NCBI GenBank assembly: GCA_947396885.1
Contig: OX377202.1
Location: 16,244,001-16,308,000 of the forward strand
Length of the DNA: 64,000 bases
Direction: 5' to 3'
DNA from: Heligmosomoides polygyrus polygyrus
Taxonomy: Eukaryota; Nematoda; Chromadorea; Rhabditida; Heligmosomidae
This document shows, one piece after another, positions 44,301-53,300 of the stretch. A model generated the notes under the pieces. The model was not told where the DNA came from. It searched no databases and worked only from the letters and a program-made list of their open reading frames with translations. The position numbers and the translations under genes were made by a program. How positions within the stretch are numbered: the first letter of the stretch is position 1; every line of letters starts with the position of its first letter.

Positions 44301-47300
44301 CCTTTCCAGAGAAGTCTGGTACCAATTCACCCACCCCAGAGGGAACGAAGGCTTGGTTGACCTGGGCGAGAAATCCGAACCAAGAATATGGTAGGGGTAC
44401 ACGCGACTTCCGGCACCTCTTCCGACTGCGCTACACGCGCCCCGGATCCGACATCGCAATGAAAAGAGTTATCCCATCGCTCTCCAAAGTCGATTGCTTG
44501 GTAGCTAACGTAATTGGAAAGAAACTTTGAAAAATCGATATGTCCTTCGCTTCGTCAGATTATGTCGTTTAGGCTTAATGCTCAGTCAAAGACATTTAGC
44601 CTACATGTTGACATGCGAAGGGCATGCTATCATACAGGATTAGACCGCGAGCCTGGGAAGGCTTAATATCCCTAAATTGAAGGTGATCTTCTTCGGAAAC
44701 TGAGAATTCATTATGAACAGAGGAGCGTATGACACTAATCTTTCGCTTAGTTGTCCAACAGCGCCTGTACAATGAAGGTACAAGAATTTTCAGGGATCGA
44801 TGGGCGCAATTCAGAAGATTTTCGAGGACTCAGGAGATCGACTAGAGACGGAACAGCACGTACACCCATTGATGCCGAAGATTTTGTCATTCTTTAGCTC
44901 GGAGAGCCCCAAGATGAGGTTTGATTAAGGATTACTTCTTTTCATGCTTAAGCTATCGAAACGTCCTTCCGAGTTTCAGAGGATTGGCGATGAACTCGGT
45001 GAACAGCATACTGATGATCAACAACGACCCCATCAACGCGGTCATCGACGACTTTTTACAACAACTTTTCTCTCGGGCGCATGACAATGACCCGGTATGC
45101 GAGCTAATCGTTCTATAATTCACCTTCTTAGCTAATGCGAGACCATGTCCGTCTACTTTTTAGGAAGTCCAAAAGCAGCTTTGTCGGTCATTGACACTGT
45201 TGTTAGATAGCCACTTCGATAAGTTAGCACCTCATCTGCCGAACGTTATCGATTACATCATAATGAAGACACAGGTATTTTTTGCTCGGCTAGTGCGAGT
45301 TCTTGCCATTTCTGGAAGGGTTTTGTAGAGAATGCGAGGTGATGCTTTCAGGATCCGAATGAGAATATCGCTGTGGAGGCTTGCGAGTTCTGGCTGTCGT
45401 TGGCTGAGAATTCCGACGTCTGTAAAGAATTGCTGTCGCCGTTCTTGGGAAAACTCGTACCTGTCCTCATCAAGTGCATGCGGTATTCGGAAAGTGACAT
45501 CATTGCTCTAAAGGTGAGGTGATTCCGCTTTCAGGTTCACCATAAGTCGCTCGTACGTCGCTAATTGGTCTTGTTCAGGGCAACTGTGACGAAGAAGACG
45601 CTATGATACCGGATCGTGATGAGGACATCAAGCCACGTTTCCATAAGTCCAAAGTGGCCGCTGGACAACTTATGGGAGAGGTGGGCTATAGATCATAGAA
45701 CCTAGAATAGAACATTTGTTGAGCTAAAAAGAGGCACAAAACAAGTTTGGCAAAAGTCGGCTTTTGTTAAGGATTGGCAGAAGAAGAACATGGGAGCTAT
45801 TTAATCAAAAAGTGATACAAAATAAGTTAGTACGAAAGATTACAACCAACACTGGCTTTTTAACACGCTGACGACAGTGCGTCCCAAATTGGAACGCATC
45901 TCTAATAAATTTATTTCGAAACTACCGATTTGGCTCAAACTTCGCCTAGGGAGGTTTTTTGTGATGCCAAACACGAATCCGACGCCCGTTTCACCGAGTA
46001 CGGCAGGAGACCAACCATATGGACAACTAGGGCGGTCGGGTCAGAATCACCGATTTGGCTCTAGTTTCGCCTAGGGGTTTTTTGGGAGCTGAACACATAT
46101 CCGACGCCCGCTTTACCGAATACGTTGCGCAGCGGTAGGTAAAGTAAATGGGGTGATCAGTCGTTTCATTCTCGAAATAAAAGGTAATAATTAAAGTACA
46201 CTCACACCAAATTTCTGATTTTTATGATGGTGTTCAGCACAAATTTTTATGGGTGGTAATACCTGTTCAACAATACAAAAATAATGGATCGATTGTTACT
46301 GGTTAATTTTGAGGCGAGATGTCGTAGCTCACTTTCTCGCACGCGCGCTGTCACGTGTGCCATGCATGATTTTCACATGCAAGGCACGTGAAAGTCACGC
46401 ATGTTATCAATGATAAACGACAGTCTTCTTACTTATAATCAATACCTTAAGCTCAATACCTTAAGCAGATAATCAATACCTTAAGCAGCCACACTAGGCG
46501 AAGTTTGATCCAAGTTGGTGATTTTGATCCGACCACCTTAGTTGTTGATATGGGTGGCCTTCGGCTGTGTTCGGTGAAACGAACATCGGATTCGTGTTCA
46601 ACATCCAAAATAACCCTTAGGGTTGGGTTACGGAATGTCGTGTCGTGAAGGGCTCGGTCCCACACGACAGACGCGCGAAAATCGCTCTGGTTTTCGACGT
46701 GTTAAAGATTGGCTAAAGGGACTTCTTCCTTGGTTTGGGTAGCGTGGAAATTGTGTGGAGTGCATTTATTGTATGCCATTGCATGGTGAAAAGAATGCTT
46801 AGCTTACACAGCAAAGAACTCAGTAGACAGAAGACCTCTCCGTCTACTGTATTCATTAGTACCAGGGTGATGCGCAGTTTTAACTGCTACTGTCAGAGTG
46901 ATATGGTTTGTCATCGTCTACGATCTCTTGCGCCCTTGGTAAGGCCCCGCTCCCTCTAATAGGGGCAGCTGCTGGGCTGTGCGCGATGAGCCGGACTCTC
47001 TCAAGCTACGTGGTGAGCACGGGTCGGGCTCCAGCACTCAATTTCCTTCCTTGACAATAAACCTGAACCACCGTCACACGTTTATCATTGTAACAAGAGC
47101 CACCATACCCACGTCTTCCGCACCCATCCTAGTCATGGTTGGACCACATCGAACCTCGATCGGTTAGACCACATCGAACCTCGACCTCAAATACCAGCAT
47201 CAAAGGAGAAACAGCCGGAATACGTCAATCTCCTTTCTGTCATGGAGGAGAATTTCTTAAGGCGAAAGTAGCTGCTTAGACAAAAGTATTTCCTATCGAT

Positions 47301-50300
47301 GTGACCAGTCTCAACTTTCGACGTTGTTTACGTTCTACTTCAGGGAGTTTTTCAGCCACGTGAACAGAAACCTTAGATTACAGAAAACTGATCGAATCTG
47401 TACCCTATTATTTGCGTCTTGAGGGTAAATGAAGCACATCGCTTCTGGGGGAGTTCGACAAGGATCTACTTCAGTTACAAGGCGGCTGTGCTTCATTAAA
47501 GTCAATCAACTAAGACAAAGGATCGATATCAGTCGCCAACTGAAATGTAAACACTGCCTTAGATTGCAAACAACATGTGGAGAAGTGGTGTAGGACAAAT
47601 GTATTATAGGGAGAATAGCTCTAGCCTGAGAATTCTGAGAAGTGGAAAAAGTGCCTAAAAATATAAAAGAGGATTGAAGGATCTATCCTAGTCGGGGGGG
47701 GGGGGGGGGGTTGCGCAAATAGTTGACTTGGGATTTTACGGAACGGCTTCTAGAGAACAGAATAGAACCCAAAAAGCAAACAAAGAAACACATAAACAAC
47801 CGAAAAATACAAATATCCGCGGTTGTAAAAACGTCCTGGTGGACAAGGCGTATTCAAACACAGCTGACCGTCGCTTGACATGTTATAACCGGGATCTATC
47901 ATAATGAGAGGGAAATGTAAAGCCGCAAAGCGCGTGTTGACTGCCGCTTGACATGTTATAATCCGTCATGGTGAGGGCGCACATAGCTTTACAACACTTG
48001 TGATTTTTTTTGTTTTTGCTGTAATTCATTTTTTTGTGAATTTTATCAGCTTAGGTCCTATTTTGTCCTCTAGAACTCGCTTCATGAATCCCATGTCAAC
48101 TTGTTGCATAGTTTTTAGTTGTAGCGATCGAGAAAAATAGTAATGGTACTAGTCGCGGATGTGGCCTACACTTTGAGAGGCAAAGGACCCCAGACCAATC
48201 GGACTGCATCGAACCGAGAGCAGATGTGTACCGTCGATGTCATAGCTGGCTGTGGCACACCCACCTTCCAATATAGGCCATTTTTACGTTTAGTATGAGA
48301 ATAACCAGAACTATGCTAATCGGAGGGGCATATAGTGATTTACGTCTCCAATATCTTGCTACTAGACCTTTAGCTAATCTCTCATCATGTGAGGGTTTTT
48401 ATTTAAATTCAGGGAACGTGGTTGTGTGGCATAGGATGGCGAACACCATTGACACTTTACGGTTGCCCCCTTCTGTCTAGGATAAATCCAAGTAACCTTC
48501 TAGAGGAAATAACCAGAAATCTAATTCTATGATTATACTTCAACCACGGCGCCCGAAATCGATTTGCACTGATTGTACGCATGGTCCAATCTATACAAGC
48601 AGTCCTTGCAATGCCACGCTGCGCGGCGAATTGAGTATAAACCCAACAAAAGTCATAACCCAACATGCGAAGGATAGAAAAGCAGTAGCAAAATGTCGCA
48701 AAATGTGAGAGCGAATCGTAGGAAAAGTCTAGAGAGCAGGTTTCATCTCAGGTGAGAAGAAGGAGATTTGGGTCCTTCTCCTTACCTGCTTGGCGACATG
48801 TGATTTGGTTGGGTCTAAATTCAACGCTACGGACATTTTCAGGATGAAGATGATGGCGCGGATGAGACGTACGCTGAGTGGAACATCCGTAAGTTGACCG
48901 ACTCTGCACTAGAAACCACGCAGTTAATCCTTTGGCTATCGATTTAAGGGAGGTGCTCAGCAGCTTCATTAGATGTGTTGGCGTCAATATTCAAGCAGGA
49001 GCTGTTGCCTATACTTCTACCCATACTAAAAGAGGCACTTTGCCATCCAGAGTGGGAGGTATGTTGGTTGCCGAATTGGTATCATTCTTAGAGTTATGGT
49101 AAGGTCGTAGGTTCGTCGACCTAGTTTCTGTAGAAACGGTTCTTGAAAGGGTTTCTGCGGAAAAGCGTATGCAAAAGAAAATGCCACCGTCGATTGGGTG
49201 GCTGGTGAGTAGGGTCAGTCATAAGCAGCGCTCAAAAGTTGCAAAATGTTATTGTATTTTAATGCATCAAAGTGCGCTTAGGGACTGTTCATATTCCAAG
49301 CGACAAGAGCGAGAGAGCGACTCGGACGACGGACGTAGCGTGGTGTGCGTAAATAGTTACGTATTTCACACTACATTCGTCGCGGAGGGTGGAGTATGTA
49401 GTTACTTACGTGCACCATACTATATCCGTCGCCTCAGTCGCTCCAGTCGCTCGAAGTGTGATACCTCGATCATACTTGATCATACTTCGCGGCAGCAGCG
49501 GCACTGAGCGACGAGAGCGCAACGCGCAGAAAGTATGAACAGGCGACAGCAGCGGCTGGAGCGACAAGAGTGACTGGAGTGACAGCGCCGGCGCTCGAGT
49601 ATGAACACTTTTTGGCGGCGCGCTTTTAATCGTTATGCATGTTTTGCACGAGCGACACGACGCCCTTGTGGCGAAGTATGAACAGGCCCTTACGATAAAA
49701 AGTAACATCAAAACTATCTTGAACAGCTACGATGACTAACACTAAGAAAATCTTGAGAAGATCGTTTGATATCAATATAATTTAGAACTGGTAATAGAGC
49801 TATGTTCCTAAGTGTTCAGGGTTTCAATGTAAACTGCTTGAACATAATAAGAAATAAGAAGGAGTATAACAAAAATTTGTTAAATTAGTTTTAAAAAGCC
49901 TATGCGTAAACATGATCAATTTAGCACTAGCATAAAAAGTGCAGAGCTTAGTATTCAGTATTGAATTTAGAATTAGTAATTCTCTGACACTTAGCGAGAT
50001 AGACTGTATGCTCTTACTGATTATTTTTTGTTTAAATCTACCACTGTTTTGTTAATAATAAGTAGAATCGATGTTTTACTTTTTTTATTTAACGACTTCT
50101 TTTCATTTTCAAATTAAAATCCCAAGAAACTTAAAGCTGTGACTCGTCTCGTCACTTCACCCTTAGACACTACTTTATAAAGGAGTACAAGCGACTTTTT
50201 CGTTTCAGGTCAAGGAGTCAGGAATTCTCGCTCTTGGCGCAGTGGCTGAAGGCTGCATGAGCGGCATTGCCCCACATTTACACGAACTCATCCCGTTTCT

Positions 50301-53300
50301 TCTAAACATGCTGGACGACAAGAAGCCCCTAGTGCGGTAAGTTGTCCAGGTAACATGTGATCTGAATGAAAACCCCTGAGCGCCTCCCACTTTTAGGTCC
50401 ATCACTTGCTGGACGCTATCCCGATACTGCTCGTGGGTAGTGGATGAGGCGCGTGAACAGTATTTCGAGCCGACGCTCAAGGGTGTAAGTCCTGTCTTCG
50501 TCAGCGGGGTGTTTCTTACAAACGGAGATTCACTGACACTTCTTCCAGCTTCTCGTCAGAGTGCTAGACGGAAACAAGCGAGTTCAAGAAGCTGCATGCA
50601 GTGCATTTGCCACGGTAGAGGAAGAAGGAGGAGATTACATAGCGCCCTACCTGTCGGTTATACTACAGACGTTAGTACAGGCGTTCGGGATTTACCAGGT
50701 AACCGAGTTGTTCCTTTTCTTTAAGAGATGGTAAAAAGTTAGCTGGACTGAATCACGTCATAAGCTTCGTAATTTGTAGGCGAAGAATTTGCTGATACTC
50801 TACGATGCAGTCGGTACGCTGGCAAATTCAGTCGGAAGCGCTTTAAGCGAACCGATGTATGTGCAGATGCTCATGCCTCCTCTCATGGATAAATGGCAAC
50901 GACTGGGGAATGACGATAAGGTAAACAAAGCCGGTCATGTCTTCACTCTGTCAGGACCAGTTCTTTGTAAGAGACGCGCCTGGTGGAGCACAAAACGCTG
51001 ATTTCCTTACAAAGGATGGCCGGGTGGCCATTTATTTGACAGTGCTCATTCAAAGTTCCTTTACCAAAACTGTACTCGTGGTAGCGCAATTGGAGTGTCT
51101 GAAGGCAAAGAATATGGATCTTGTCTTTGGCGTTGAACAATTTCCATGAAGGTGGATCATTTCGCTTTTCTTCATGTTTTTTTTCCTGAGCCTATCGCGG
51201 AGGAACTGCTGGCTGGATCGCCTTCTATGGTAGAAACATACTGCTTCAACGGCGGTACTTGCCGAACGCGATATACTCGCGTAATAGCCGCCGTACTTCG
51301 AAATAAGCAATCACTGATTGAAGAATGCTCTTGTACTAGCGTTCATAATGCTCACTGGAAGAACAAACATAAACCCTGCCACCTTGTTTAAAATTTTGCC
51401 GTCATATGTTGAAGAAGGATCTATAAAATTCAAGAATTTCTTGCTAAATCCGGTGTTAGATGAAGATTTTAGTATGGGAGAGTTGTTCTGCTTAAGCACT
51501 TTTATAACCAAAGGCGAAGTGTCTCTTCAGTTGAAACATTTTGAAGATCTGGTTTCCTGGACGTTGTATAGATTTCAGAATAGCTGCTTTCTCCTGTTTT
51601 GTTCTGCCCTCTACTTAGGTTAGCTAGGTTCTTTTAATCGTTCTTTAATTAATATCGTTTTGTTTATTAGTTCTAGTGCAGTGGATGTTTACATTCAGCT
51701 GCCATGTTTCCTGTTCTTGTTGTTTTACTACGCTTTCACGCGTACAGTACGCTAGTATCATAATTTAGTAAATTATGACCATAAGTAGGTAAATAAATAA
51801 AAGCTAAGTAGTAAACAGCTCTTTTTCTAGGAGTTGTTTCCTCTTCTGGAGTGTGTGTCATCGGTGGCGTCGGCGATGGGAATAGCTTTCCTGCAGTACT
51901 GTGAGCCGGTTTATACGAGGTAACGACGAATGCTACGTCTTTTGAGTATTTTTGTGCTTTAATTATTAGCGCGTAGGGCAGTAGTCGTCAATGGGGCCTA
52001 CAAGTGAGGTGGAGACGCGCCAGCCAATCAGGGCACCGACCGCACCGACGGATATCCTTCTTTGTGCGGCACGCCCGTATGATAAGGTCTAATTGGCTTA
52101 CGCTCCCTACGTAAACCATATTAGCAACTGGTACCACGCAGAACACAATAGAGATCATTCTGGCAGTTTTTCATTTATTTTAAAAGCAATCATTTGGCTT
52201 TATATTACTCGCTGCAACCTTTCTGATATTTTTTTTACAAGCATTGTGGTAGCATTATATAAGTAATCAATTACACTGCCTCATACATTAACCTTGCTCC
52301 ACTCGCTATCACTGCTATCCTATCAAACTCCAAGGCCTTTATCTATACTTTCCCACTAGCTAGGGTAATGCCGTTGTGTTTAGTTAGACGTCAGTAGTTA
52401 ATTAGAGCTCTGCATGTTTACTGAAGCCTATGGCTGTTATGAAGGCTTCAAAATGTTAAAAGGATGGTTTATTGTGATCAAAATTCTTGCTACAAACGAG
52501 GCTCAAACCTGCACCTTTTTTTCGGGCAGAATGCTAACATATTACTTAATCAGTTAATTAATTAGTGTCATTTGTATTGTGGGCGCGTGTAGCGAAGTCG
52601 GAGGATGTCCCGGCTATCGGGTGCATCCGATACCAGGTTCCTGGTTCGGATTTCCTGCCCAGGCCAACCAAGCCTTCCATCTCTACGGGGTCGGTGAATT
52701 GGTACCAGACGTGTCTGGGAAGGAGAAAGGGCTGACTTGTTCATCGGCTGGCGACCGCAATTCATTGTATGGTTGAATACGCATTCAAGTCGCCTCCACG
52801 ACATCCCGCAGATGTAGAATGCGTGGAGCATCCTAAAAGGGATTGGGTAACGCCGTTCTTAATACTTCATCCTTTTGTATTGTAGGTGTATAACGCTTAT
52901 CACGCAATCGTTACGCCAGTCGGTTGAGGCGCAACAACGGCCGAATGAAGTGGAGATGCCGGACAAGGTGTGCTACTACCGTTATTTCGTTATTGGCTTC
53001 TGTTTGAGCAGTGTTTCTGGAGAGCATGCTGTCTGATGTGCGATCCACAATTTTTTTTAGGATTATCTCATTGTCGCTCTGGACCTGTTGTCAGGCCTTG
53101 CAGAAAGTCTCGGCTCACACATTGAGCCTCTGGTCGGTCGCAACGAGATACTTCAACTGCTGTCACTGTGCGCAGTGGTAAGCCTTACAGTTGGTCTTGT
53201 GTTTGCATTTTGTTTACTTTTAAAAACATTTCGTTTTCTTTCTCTGGCATTGCAGCGGAAATGGATTTGAATGAATTGGAACAGACGTTGAGCAAAATGT

